DNA of 64,000 nt from Pseudomonas piscis (GTDB lineage Bacteria; Pseudomonadota; Gammaproteobacteria; Pseudomonadales; Pseudomonadaceae). This document shows positions 50,474 through 59,103 of this stretch, piece after piece (within the stretch, counting starts at the first letter, position 1; every line of letters begins with the position of its first letter). The translations under genes and the position numbers were made by a program. The notes under the pieces are model-generated. The model did not search any database, had not been told where the DNA came from, and saw nothing but the letters and a program-made list of their open reading frames with translations. The stretch covers positions 248,001-312,000 of the forward strand of contig NZ_WHUV01000004.1 in assembly GCF_009380155.1 (NCBI RefSeq), in the 5' to 3' direction.

Positions 50474-51325
50474 ATGTTTCCAGAAAGCTTCACGTTTTCC
50501 ATCGCCGACTGGGTCAACGGCTGGGTCGATTCGCTGGTGACCAACTATGGCGACGTGTTCCGGCACATCTCCGATACCCTGCTATGGGCCATCGTCAACC
50601 TCGAAGGCCTGCTGCGCATGGCGCCCTGGTGGCTGATGCTGGGCATCGTCGGCGTCGTGGCCTGGCATTCGACCCGCAAGTGGCTGACCACCCTGGTGAT
50701 CGTCGGCCTGCTGTTCCTGGTGGGGGCCGTCGGCCTGTGGGACAAGCTGATGCAGACCCTGGCCCTGATGCTGGTGGCCACGCTGATCTCGGTGCTGATC
50801 GGCATTCCCCTGGGGATCCTCTCGGCTCGCAGCGACCGCCTGCGCTCGGTGCTGATGCCGTTGCTGGACATCATGCAGACCATGCCCAGCTTCGTGTACC
50901 TGATCCCGGTGCTGATGCTGTTCGGCCTGGGCAAGGTGCCGGCGATCTTCGCCACGGTGATCTACGCCGCGCCGCCGCTGATCCGTCTCACCGACTTGGG
51001 GATCCGCCAGGTCGACGGCGAGGTGATGGAGGCGATCAACGCCTTTGGCGCCAACCGCTGGCAGCAACTGTTCGGCGTGCAGCTGCCGCTGGCCCTGCCG
51101 AGCATCATGGCCGGGATCAACCAGACCACCATGATGGCCCTGTCGATGGTGGTGATCGCCTCGATGATCGGCGCCCGTGGCCTGGGCGAGGACGTGCTGG
51201 TGGGGATCCAGACCCTCAACGTCGGCCGTGGCCTGGAAGCGGGTCTGGCGATCGTGATTCTCGCGGTGGTGATCGACCGCATTACCCAGGCCTACGGCCG
51301 GCCACGGCATGAGGTGAGCAAATGA
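50474..51325 (+). CDS. hutW: HutW, permease of histidine ABC importer
   Basis: A 283-residue permease of the ProW/OpuAB type with about six helices (WWLMLGIVGVVAWHS, VIVGLLFLVGAVGL, LMLVATLISVLIGIPLGI...). The cytoplasmic EAA-loop reads EVMEAINAFGANRWQQLFGVQLPLALPSIMAGINQ. It overlaps hutV by 4 nt (ATGA). Confidence 0.93.
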   Translation: MFPESFTFSIADWVNGWVDSLVTNYGDVFRHISDTLLWAIVNLEGLLRMAPWWLMLGIVGVVAWHSTRKWLTTLVIVGLLFLVGAVGLWDKLMQTLALMLVATLISVLIGIPLGILSARSDRLRSVLMPLLDIMQTMPSFVYLIPVLMLFGLGKVPAIFATVIYAAPPLIRLTDLGIRQVDGEVMEAINAFGANRWQQLFGVQLPLALPSIMAGINQTTMMALSMVVIASMIGARGLGEDVLVGIQTLNVGRGLEAGLAIVILAVVIDRITQAYGRPRHEVSK

Positions 51326-52149
51326 GCGCGCAGGTCAGCAAGATCGAGGTGAAGAATGTCTTCAAGATCTTCGGCAACCGCGCCGAGGACGCCCTGCGGT
51401 TGATCCAGCAGCAACGCAGCAAGGAGCAGGTGCTGGCCGAGACCGGCTGCGTGGTGGGGGTCAACGACCTGTCGCTGTCCATCGGCAGCGGCGAGATCTT
51501 CGTCATCATGGGTTTGTCCGGCTCTGGCAAGTCGACCCTGGTGCGCCATTTCAACCGCCTGATCGACCCGACCAGCGGGCAGATCCTGGTGGACGGCGAA
51601 GACATCCTGCAGTACGACATGGATGCCCTGCGCGACTTCCGCCGGCGCAAGATCAGCATGGTGTTCCAGAGCTTCGGCCTGTTGCCCCATCGCAATGTGC
51701 TGGACAACGTCGCCTATGGCCTGAAGGTTCGTGGTGAGGGCAAGCAGCTGTGCGTCGAACGGGCCCAGCACTGGATCAACACCGTGGGCCTCAAGGGCTA
51801 CGAGAAGAAATACCCGCACCAGCTGTCCGGCGGCATGCGCCAGCGGGTCGGCCTGGCCCGGGCGCTGGCCGCGGACACCGACATCATCCTCATGGACGAG
51901 GCCTTCAGCGCCCTCGACCCGTTGATCCGCGCCGAAATGCAGGACCAGTTGCTGGAGCTGCAAAAGACCCTGCACAAGACCATCGTCTTCATCACCCATG
52001 ACCTGGACGAGGCGGTACGCATCGGCAATCGCATCGCCATTCTCAAGGATGGCCGGCTGATCCAGGTGGGAACGCCGAAGGAGATCCTGCATGCGCCGGC
52101 CGACGACTACGTCGACCGCTTCGTCCAGCGCCGGGCGGCGACCGCATGA
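51322..52149 (+). CDS. hutV: HutV, ATPase of histidine ABC importer
   Basis: A 275-residue ABC ATPase of the ProV type without the C-terminal CBS domains. Walker A is GLSGSGKST, the Q-loop is FQSFGLLPH, the signature is LSGGMRQRVGLARAL, Walker B is IILMDEAF and the H-loop is FITHDLDEA. The N-terminal part (FGNRAEDALRLIQQQRSKEQVLAETGC) precedes the core, as in ProV homologues. It is coupled to hutW. Confidence 0.95.
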   Translation: MSAQVSKIEVKNVFKIFGNRAEDALRLIQQQRSKEQVLAETGCVVGVNDLSLSIGSGEIFVIMGLSGSGKSTLVRHFNRLIDPTSGQILVDGEDILQYDMDALRDFRRRKISMVFQSFGLLPHRNVLDNVAYGLKVRGEGKQLCVERAQHWINTVGLKGYEKKYPHQLSGGMRQRVGLARALAADTDIILMDEAFSALDPLIRAEMQDQLLELQKTLHKTIVFITHDLDEAVRIGNRIAILKDGRLIQVGTPKEILHAPADDYVDRFVQRRAATA

Positions 52150-52197
52150 CGGGCCGCCTCGCAATACACCACGGGATCACCCAGTACGAGGTTGGAC

Positions 52198-53721
52198 ATG
52201 TCCCAGGCTGAAACTATCGTTGTCGCCGACGCCCCGGTGGGTTGGCAGGATGTGGTGGCTGTCGCCCGCCACGGGGCGCGGCTGGAGCTATCGCCCCAGG
52301 CCTGGGCGCGAATCGACAACGCCCAGGCCATCGTTCGCCAGGTGGTGGAGAACGGTGAGCGGGCCTATGGCATCAGTACCGGCCTGGGGGCGCTGTGCAA
52401 CGTACTGCTGGCCGGCGAACAGCTCAGCCAGTTGTCGCGCAATACCCTGCTCAGCCACGCCTGTGGCGTGGGGCCGGCGCTGCCAGACGAGCAGGCCCGG
52501 GCCATCCTCTGCGCGGCGGTGATCAACTACAGCCATGGCAAGTCCGGCATCCACCGGCAGGTGGTCGAGGCCCTGCTGGCGCTGCTCAACCGCGGCATCA
52601 CCCCGCAGGTGCCGTCCCAGGGCTCGGTGGGTTACCTGACGCACATGGCTCATATCGGCATCGCCCTGCTCGGGGTCGGCCTGGTCAGCTATCGCGGGCG
52701 CATCATGGCCGCGGCGCAGGCCCTGGCCGAAGAGGGGCTGCAGCCGGTGCAACTGGGCGCCAAGGACGGGCTGTGCCTGGTCAATGGCACGCCCTGCATG
52801 ACCGGCCTTGCCTGCCTGGCCCTGGCCGATGCCGAGCGCTTGCTGCAATGGGCCGACGTGATCGGCGCCATGAGCTTCGAGGCCCAGCGTGGCCAGATCG
52901 CCGCTTTCGACCCGGAAATCATCGCCCTCAAGGCCCATCCCGGCATGCAGCGGGTGGGTGGCAACCTGCTGGCCTTGCTCGAGCGCAGCGAGGTGATCGC
53001 CGCCAGCAAGGGCCTGCGCACCCAGGATGCCCTGAGCATCCGCTCCATTCCCCAGGTCCATGGCGCTGCCCGGGACCAGTGGGCCCATGCCGCGAAGCAG
53101 GTGCAGACCGAACTCGAATCGGCCACCGACAACCCGCTGCTGCTGGGGACTCCCGAACACTATCGGGTGGTCTCCCAGGCCAATCCCCATGGCCAGTCGG
53201 TGGCCATGGCGGCCGACGTGCTGGCCATCGCCATGGCCGAGATCGGCTCCATCGCCGAACGGCGCCTGGACCGCTTGATCAATCCCCATGTCAGCGGCCT
53301 GCCGGCGTTCCTGGTGAGCGAGCCCGGGGTCAATTCCGGAATGATGATCGTGCAGTACGTCGCCGCTTCGCTGTGCGCGCAGAACCGCCAGTTGGCCCAG
53401 CCGGCGGTGCTCGACAACTACGTGACTTCAGGCCTGCAGGAAGACCACCTGAGCCTGGGCACCAATGCCGCGCTGAAGCTGCACCAGGTACTGGAGAACT
53501 GCACTCGGATCCTCGCCATCGAGTACCTGCTGGCGGCCCAGGCTTTCGAATTTCTCAAGGAACAGCGTTTCGGCGCCGGCACCGGGCTTGCCTGGAGCCT
53601 GCTGCGCGAACGGATCCCGGCCTATCACCAGGACCGCTGGCTGGCCCCCGACATCGCCAGTGCGGCGGCGCTGCTCAAGGAGCCGGCGCTGCTGGGCAGG
53701 CATTTTCCGAAGTTGCAATAA
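52198..53721 (+). CDS. HAL-family paralogue without the MIO tripeptide (HutH1-like)
   Basis: A 507-residue member of the histidine/phenylalanine ammonia-lyase family. It keeps YGISTGLGAL (Tyr57), NGT (Asn196), Arg282, the NPLL block, GVNSG and QEDH (Glu415). Where functional enzymes have GSVG-ASG-DLAPLAHM, it reads GSVG-YLTHMAHI: the Ala-Ser-Gly that cyclises to the MIO electrophile is exactly missing (after residue 145, base 52632). Tyr280 and Phe329 of P. putida HutH correspond to Leu279 and Pro330. Lyase chemistry by the known mechanism is therefore not expected. The frame is intact and codon use normal, so it is not a decaying pseudogene. ATG 52198 has a GAGG site; a TTG two codons upstream is less likely. 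It lies between hutV and the canonical hutH. Confidence 0.92.
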   Translation: MSQAETIVVADAPVGWQDVVAVARHGARLELSPQAWARIDNAQAIVRQVVENGERAYGISTGLGALCNVLLAGEQLSQLSRNTLLSHACGVGPALPDEQARAILCAAVINYSHGKSGIHRQVVEALLALLNRGITPQVPSQGSVGYLTHMAHIGIALLGVGLVSYRGRIMAAAQALAEEGLQPVQLGAKDGLCLVNGTPCMTGLACLALADAERLLQWADVIGAMSFEAQRGQIAAFDPEIIALKAHPGMQRVGGNLLALLERSEVIAASKGLRTQDALSIRSIPQVHGAARDQWAHAAKQVQTELESATDNPLLLGTPEHYRVVSQANPHGQSVAMAADVLAIAMAEIGSIAERRLDRLINPHVSGLPAFLVSEPGVNSGMMIVQYVAASLCAQNRQLAQPAVLDNYVTSGLQEDHLSLGTNAALKLHQVLENCTRILAIEYLLAAQAFEFLKEQRFGAGTGLAWSLLRERIPAYHQDRWLAPDIASAAALLKEPALLGRHFPKLQ

Positions 53722-53837
53722 AAGGTTCTTCCCATAGCCAGCGTGCCAAGGCGCCACCTGCCCGACTTGGTGGGTGACGACGGATAACGGATGTTTCCGG
53801 AGCGACTGGTAGTTATTACAAAACTCTCAAAAGGAGC

Positions 53838-55376
53838 ATGAATGTGACTGCGCTAAACCTGATTCCCGGTCAACTGAGCCTGGCCCAACTGCGGGCTGTC
53901 TACCAGCAGCCGCTGAGCCTGACCCTGGACGACAGCGCCTCGGCGCAGATCGACGCCAGCGTGGCTTGTGTCGAGCAGATACTCGCCGAGAAACGCACCG
54001 CCTATGGGATCAACACCGGTTTTGGCCTCTTGGCGTCGACCCGTATCGCCAGCGCCGACCTGGAGAACCTCCAGCGTTCCCTGGTGCTGTCCCATGCCGC
54101 GGGTGTCGGCGGGCCCATCAGCGACGATCTGGTGCGCCTGATCATGGTGCTCAAGGTCAACAGCCTGAGCCGTGGTTTTTCCGGCATCCGCCGCCAGGTG
54201 ATCGATGCCCTGATCGCGCTGATCAATGCCGAGGTCTACCCGCATATCCCGCTCAAGGGTTCGGTGGGCGCATCCGGCGACCTGGCGCCGTTGGCGCACA
54301 TGTCCCTGGTGCTGCTGGGCGAAGGCAAGGCCCGCTACAAGGGTGAGTGGCTGGACGCCCCGGCGGCCTTGAAAGTCGCCGGCCTGGCACCGTTGACCCT
54401 GGCGGCCAAGGAGGGCCTGGCGTTGCTCAACGGCACCCAGGTATCCACCGCCTTCGCCCTGCGTGGCCTGTTCGAAGCCGAGGACCTGTTTGCCGGGGCC
54501 CTGGTTTGCGGTGGCCTGACCGTGGAAGCGGTGCTGGGTTCGCGTTCGCCGTTCGATGCACGGATCCATGCCGCCCGGGGCCAGCGTGGGCAGATCGATA
54601 GCGCTGCGGCCTATCGCGCGTTGCTGGGCGAGCGCAGCGAGGTATCCGCTTCGCACCAGAACTGCGACAAGGTCCAGGATCCTTATTCCCTGCGCTGCCA
54701 GCCCCAGGTGATGGGCGCCTGCCTGACCCAGTTGCGCCAGGCCGCCGAGGTGCTGGTGGTGGAAGCCAACGCCGTATCCGACAACCCGTTGGTGTTCGCT
54801 GCCGAAGGCGACGTGATCTCCGGTGGCAACTTCCACGCCGAGCCGGTGGCGATGGCTGCCGACAACATGGCCCTGGCCATCAGCGAGATCGGGTCCCTGA
54901 GCGAGCGTCGCATCTCGCTGATGATGGACAAGCACATGTCGCAGTTGCCGCCGTTCCTGGTGGCCAATGGCGGGGTCAACTCCGGCTTCATGATCGCCCA
55001 GGTCACCGCCGCGGCCCTGGCCAGCGAGAACAAGGCCCTGGCCCACCCGCATTCGGTGGACAGCCTGCCGACCTCGGCGAACCAGGAAGACCACGTGTCC
55101 ATGGCTCCGGCTGCGGGCAAGCGCCTGTGGGAAATGGCCGAGAACACCCGCGGCATCCTCGCCGTGGAATGGCTGGCGGCCTGCCAGGGCCTGGACCTGC
55201 GCGAAGGCCTGAAGTCCTCACCGGCCCTGGAGCAGGCCCGCGCCACCCTGCGCGAGCAGGTGGCCTACTACGAGAAGGACCGCTTCTTCGCGCCGGATAT
55301 CAATGCCGCCAGTGACTTGCTGGCCTCACGCTGCCTGACCGGCTTGCTGCCGGCCGGCCTGCTGCCGAGCCTGTAA
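53838..55376 (+). CDS. hutH: HutH, histidine ammonia-lyase
   Basis: A 512-residue enzyme deaminating histidine to urocanate. It has the MIO tripeptide Ala145-Ser146-Gly147 in KGSVGASGDLAPLAHM. Other catalytic residues are in place: Tyr56 (YGINTGFG), Asn198 (LLNGTQ), Tyr283 and Arg286 (DPYSLRCQ), Phe332 and Glu417. A strong AAAAGGAG site precedes the ATG. It is the only canonical HAL in the window, 116 nt after the MIO-less paralogue. Confidence 0.98.
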   Translation: MNVTALNLIPGQLSLAQLRAVYQQPLSLTLDDSASAQIDASVACVEQILAEKRTAYGINTGFGLLASTRIASADLENLQRSLVLSHAAGVGGPISDDLVRLIMVLKVNSLSRGFSGIRRQVIDALIALINAEVYPHIPLKGSVGASGDLAPLAHMSLVLLGEGKARYKGEWLDAPAALKVAGLAPLTLAAKEGLALLNGTQVSTAFALRGLFEAEDLFAGALVCGGLTVEAVLGSRSPFDARIHAARGQRGQIDSAAAYRALLGERSEVSASHQNCDKVQDPYSLRCQPQVMGACLTQLRQAAEVLVVEANAVSDNPLVFAAEGDVISGGNFHAEPVAMAADNMALAISEIGSLSERRISLMMDKHMSQLPPFLVANGGVNSGFMIAQVTAAALASENKALAHPHSVDSLPTSANQEDHVSMAPAAGKRLWEMAENTRGILAVEWLAACQGLDLREGLKSSPALEQARATLREQVAYYEKDRFFAPDINAASDLLASRCLTGLLPAGLLPSL

Positions 55377-55383
55377 CCTCGGC

Positions 55384-55402
55384 CAGCGGCCCTGGGCCGC
55401 TG
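55384..55402. other. Intergenic hairpin after hutH
   Basis: CAGCGGCC / GGCCGCTG with a 3-nt loop, 8 nt after the hutH stop and without a T-tract. It is probably an mRNA-end structure within the operon. Confidence 0.4.
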
Positions 55403-55487
55403 TCCAGCCAGACGCGGAACGTCTGCTTCAGCCACCGTGCACCGGCGTGCGCGGTGGTTGTCCAATAACAATAAAAGGGACGAAGAC

Positions 55488-56900
55488 ATGCAATCGCAAG
55501 AAACAGGATTACGGCGCGGTCTGACGGCGCGCCACATACGTTTCATGGCCTTGGGGTCGGCCATCGGCACCGGGTTGTTCTACGGTTCCGCCTCGGCCAT
55601 CCAGATGGCCGGGCCGGCTGTGTTGCTCGCCTACCTGATCGGTGGCGCGGCGGTATTCATGGTGATGCGCGCCCTGGGAGAGATGGCGGTGCACAACCCG
55701 GTGTCCGGCTCGTTCGGCCACTACGCCAGCCAGTACCTGGGGCCATTGCCGGGGTTCATCCTGGGCTGGACCTATGCCTTCGAGATGCTGATCGTCTGCC
55801 TGGCGGACGTGACTGCCTTCGGCATCTACATGGGCTTCTGGTTTCCCGAGGTGGAGCGCTGGATCTGGGTGCTGTCCATCGTGCTGTTCATCGGCGCGCT
55901 GAACCTGTGCAACGTCAAGGTCTTCGGTGAGATGGAGTTCTGGCTGTCGTTGCTCAAGGTCGGGGCCATCGTGGCGATGATCCTCGGCGGCGTCGGCATC
56001 ATGCTGTTCGGGATCGACAGCGCGAGCCAGGAGCAGGCCACAGGGCTCAGCAACCTCTGGAGCCATGGCGGGTTCATGCCCAATGGCATCAGCGGGGTGA
56101 TTGCCTCCTTCGCGGTGGTGATGTTCGCCTTCGGCGGCATCGAGATCATCGGGGTCACCGCTGGCGAGGCCAAGGACCCGCAGCGCGTCATTCCCAAGGC
56201 CATCAATGCCGTGCCCATACGCATCCTGCTGTTTTACGTGCTGACGCTGCTGGTGCTGATGGCGATCTTCCCCTGGCCGCAGATCGGTACCCAGGGCAGC
56301 CCTTTCGTGCAGATCTTCGATAGCCTGGGGATCAGCTCGGCGGCGACCATTCTCAATATCGTGGTGATCTCCGCGGCGGTGTCGGCCATCAACAGCGATA
56401 TCTTCGGTGCCGGCCGCATGATGTATGGCCTGGCCCAGCAGGGGCAGGCGCCCAAGGGTTTTGCCCGGGTCTCCAGGCACGGGGTGCCGTGGATGACCGT
56501 GGTGGTGATGGCGGCGACCCTGCTGATCGGCGTGGTGCTCAACTACCTGATTCCGGAGAACATCTTCCTCTTGATCGCTTCCCTGGCCACTTTCGCCACG
56601 GTCTGGGTATGGCTGATGATCCTGCTGACCCATGTGGCCATGCGCCGCTCCATGACCGCCGAGCAGGTGGCGGGGCTGCAATTCAAGGTACCGTTCTGGC
56701 CCTGGGCGCCGGCGGCGGCCATTGCCTTCATGCTGTTCATCTTCGCTGTCCTGGGCTACTTCCCCAAGACCCAGGCGGCGCTGCTGGTGGGCGTGGTGTG
56801 GATCGTGCTGCTGGTGCTGGCCTACAAGCTCTGGGTCAAGCCGGTAGCTGGCCAGGCGCGTTCCAGCGACGGCCACTCTTCTTTAACTATTGATCATTGA
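55488..56900 (+). CDS. hutT: HutT, amino-acid permease (histidine)
   Basis: A 470-residue APC-superfamily (AAT family) permease with 12 helices. The N-terminal signature is LTARHIRFMALGSAIGTGLFYGSASAIQMAGPAVLLAYLIGG and the later block is EIIGVTAGEAKDPQRVIPKAINAVPIRIL. It is close in type to ProY/HutT histidine permeases. ATG 55488 (MQSQETGLRRGL) has an AAAGGGA site; the 17 open codons upstream are leader. The substrate is assigned from position between hutH and hutI. Confidence 0.9.
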   Translation: MQSQETGLRRGLTARHIRFMALGSAIGTGLFYGSASAIQMAGPAVLLAYLIGGAAVFMVMRALGEMAVHNPVSGSFGHYASQYLGPLPGFILGWTYAFEMLIVCLADVTAFGIYMGFWFPEVERWIWVLSIVLFIGALNLCNVKVFGEMEFWLSLLKVGAIVAMILGGVGIMLFGIDSASQEQATGLSNLWSHGGFMPNGISGVIASFAVVMFAFGGIEIIGVTAGEAKDPQRVIPKAINAVPIRILLFYVLTLLVLMAIFPWPQIGTQGSPFVQIFDSLGISSAATILNIVVISAAVSAINSDIFGAGRMMYGLAQQGQAPKGFARVSRHGVPWMTVVVMAATLLIGVVLNYLIPENIFLLIASLATFATVWVWLMILLTHVAMRRSMTAEQVAGLQFKVPFWPWAPAAAIAFMLFIFAVLGYFPKTQAALLVGVVWIVLLVLAYKLWVKPVAGQARSSDGHSSLTIDH

Positions 56901-56912
56901 CGGAGGCCTTGG

Positions 56913-58118
56913 ATGAAGACTCTTTGGCAACACTGCAACGTCGCCAGCATGGCCCTGGGTAGCTACTCGATCATCGAGGATGCGGCCATCGTGACGTCAG
57001 GGGCGCACATCGAGTGGATCGGCCGGCGCGAACAGCTGCCGGCCAGCGATTACCAGCAGGTCCACGACCTGGCGGGCGCCTGGGTGACCCCGGGCTTGAT
57101 CGATTGCCACACCCATACGGTGTTCGGTGGCAATCGCAGCGGCGAGTTCGAGCAGCGCCTGCAAGGGGTGAGCTATGCCGAGATCGCCGCCGCCGGTGGC
57201 GGGATCGCCAGCACCGTGCGCGCGACCCGGGCGGCCAGCGAGGACGAATTGTTCGCCAGTGCCCGCAAGCGCTTGCTGAGCCTGATGCGCGATGGCGTCA
57301 CCAGCATCGAGATCAAGTCCGGTTATGGCCTGGACCTTTCCAGCGAACGCAAGATCCTGCGGGTGATCCGCCGGCTCGGCGAGGAACTGCCGGTCAGCGT
57401 GCGCAGCACCTGCCTGGCGGCCCATGCCCTGCCGCCGGAATACGCCGAGCGTGCCGACGACTATATCGAGCACATCTGCAGCGAGATGCTTCCGGCCCTG
57501 GCAGCCGAGGGGCTGGTGGACGCCGTGGATGCCTTCTGCGAATACCTGGCGTTCTCCCCGGCCCAGGTGGAGCGGGTGTTCATCGCCGCGCAAAAACTCG
57601 GCCTGCCGGTCAAGCTGCATGCCGAGCAATTGTCCTCGCTGCATGGTTCGAGCCTGGCGGCGCGCTACCAGGCCCTGTCCGCCGATCACCTGGAGTTCAT
57701 GACCGAGGACGATGCCATCGCCATGGCCGCCTCGGGCACCGTGGCGGTGTTGTTGCCGGGGGCGTTCTACTTCCTGCGCGAGACCCAGTTGCCACCGATG
57801 GAAGCACTGCGCAAGCACGGGGTGAAGATCGCCCTGGCTAGCGACCTCAACCCAGGGACCTCGCCGGCGCTGTCGGTACGCCTGATGCTGAACATGGCCT
57901 GCACCTGTTTTCGCATGACGCCCGAGGAAGCCCTGGCCGGAGTCACCCTGCACGCGGCCAAGGCCCTGGGAATGGACAAGACCCACGGTTCGCTGGAGGT
58001 GGGCAAGGTGGCGGATTTCGTCGCCTGGCAAATAGATCGTCCCGCCGACCTGGCCTACTGGCTGGGCGGCGACCTGGAAAAGCGCGTGGTGCGCCACGGC
58101 GTCGAAGTGACTGTGTAG
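56913..58118 (+). CDS. hutI: HutI, imidazolonepropionase
   Basis: A 401-residue amidohydrolase that opens imidazolonepropionate to formiminoglutamate. Metal and substrate motifs are WVTPGLIDCHTHTVFGGNRSGEFEQRL (HxH), EIKSGYGLDL, LPVKLHAEQL, SADHLEF and LASDLNPGTSP. It starts 12 nt after hutT with a GGAGG site and is followed 10 nt later by hutG. Confidence 0.97.
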   Translation: MKTLWQHCNVASMALGSYSIIEDAAIVTSGAHIEWIGRREQLPASDYQQVHDLAGAWVTPGLIDCHTHTVFGGNRSGEFEQRLQGVSYAEIAAAGGGIASTVRATRAASEDELFASARKRLLSLMRDGVTSIEIKSGYGLDLSSERKILRVIRRLGEELPVSVRSTCLAAHALPPEYAERADDYIEHICSEMLPALAAEGLVDAVDAFCEYLAFSPAQVERVFIAAQKLGLPVKLHAEQLSSLHGSSLAARYQALSADHLEFMTEDDAIAMAASGTVAVLLPGAFYFLRETQLPPMEALRKHGVKIALASDLNPGTSPALSVRLMLNMACTCFRMTPEEALAGVTLHAAKALGMDKTHGSLEVGKVADFVAWQIDRPADLAYWLGGDLEKRVVRHGVEVTV

Positions 58119-58128
58119 GAGAAGGCTT

Positions 58129-58932
58129 GTGGAAAAGGTTCTGAGCTTCAAACAAGGTCGGGTGCCACTGTTGATCAGCATGCCCCATGCCGGTACGCGC
58201 CTGACCCCGGCGGTGGCCGCCGGGCTGGTACCCCAGGCGCAGAGCCTGCCGGACACCGACTGGCATATTCCGCGGTTGTACGAGTTCGCCCAGGAGTTGG
58301 GGGCCAGCGTCCTGGCGGCCGAGTACTCGCGTTTTGTCATCGACCTGAACCGGCCGTCCGACGACAAGCCGCTGTATGTCGGCGCCACCACGGGCCTGTA
58401 CCCGGCGACCCTGTTCGACGGCGAGCCGCTGTTCGTCGAAGGCCAGGCTCCATCGAAGGCGGAGCGCGATGAGTACCTGGAGCAGATCTGGGGGCCATAC
58501 CATCGGACCCTGCAAGACGAGCTGGCGCGGCTCAAGGCCGAATTCGGCTATGCCATGCTGTTCGATGCCCACTCGATCCGTTCGCTGATCCCGCACCTGT
58601 TCGAGGGCAAGCTGCCGGACTTCAACCTCGGTACCTTCAACGGCGCCAGCTGCGATCCGCAACTGGCCGGGCGCCTGGAGGGCATCTGCGCTGGCCATGG
58701 CGACTACACCCATGTGCTCAACGGGCGCTTCAAGGGCGGGCACATCACCCGTCACTACGGCGATCCGGCGGAGCATGTGCATGCGGTACAGCTGGAGCTG
58801 GCGCAAAGCACCTATATGGAAGAGTTCGAACCCTTCCGTTACCGCGAGGACCTGGCGGCGCCGACCCAGGTGGTGCTCAAGGAACTGCTGCAAGGCCTGC
58901 TGGCCTGGGGCCGCGAGCGCTACGGTCGCTGA
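58129..58932 (+). CDS. hutG: HutG, N-formylglutamate deformylase
   Basis: A 267-residue amidohydrolase of the FGase family starting at GTG. It shows SMPHAGTRL, DTDWHIPRLYEF, RFVIDLNRPSDD, LFDAHSIRS and GHITRHYGDP, which contain the metal-binding His/Glu residues. It releases formate and glutamate in the last hut step, and pairs functionally with HutF. Confidence 0.96.
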   Translation: MEKVLSFKQGRVPLLISMPHAGTRLTPAVAAGLVPQAQSLPDTDWHIPRLYEFAQELGASVLAAEYSRFVIDLNRPSDDKPLYVGATTGLYPATLFDGEPLFVEGQAPSKAERDEYLEQIWGPYHRTLQDELARLKAEFGYAMLFDAHSIRSLIPHLFEGKLPDFNLGTFNGASCDPQLAGRLEGICAGHGDYTHVLNGRFKGGHITRHYGDPAEHVHAVQLELAQSTYMEEFEPFRYREDLAAPTQVVLKELLQGLLAWGRERYGR

Positions 58933-58948
58933 GCTGCCAGGGCAGAAG

Positions 58949-58973
58949 CGAGCCCGGCCAAGCGCCGGGCTCG
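58949..58973. terminator. Hairpin at the end of the hut operon
   Basis: A perfect 9-bp stem CGAGCCCGG / CCGGGCTCG with a 7-nt loop, 17 nt after the hutG stop. The T-tract is absent, so termination may be Rho-assisted. Confidence 0.45.
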
Positions 58974-59103
58974 AGCTGTGGATGAGGCCAACAACCCCAT
59001 TTTTCTCAAGGACATGCTCATTGCGTAATTCGGGTTTATGATGCCGGACGGCAGCATGAATGAAGTCCCTTCAGGGATGACCCCGACCTCCACGGAGCGC
59101 GTA

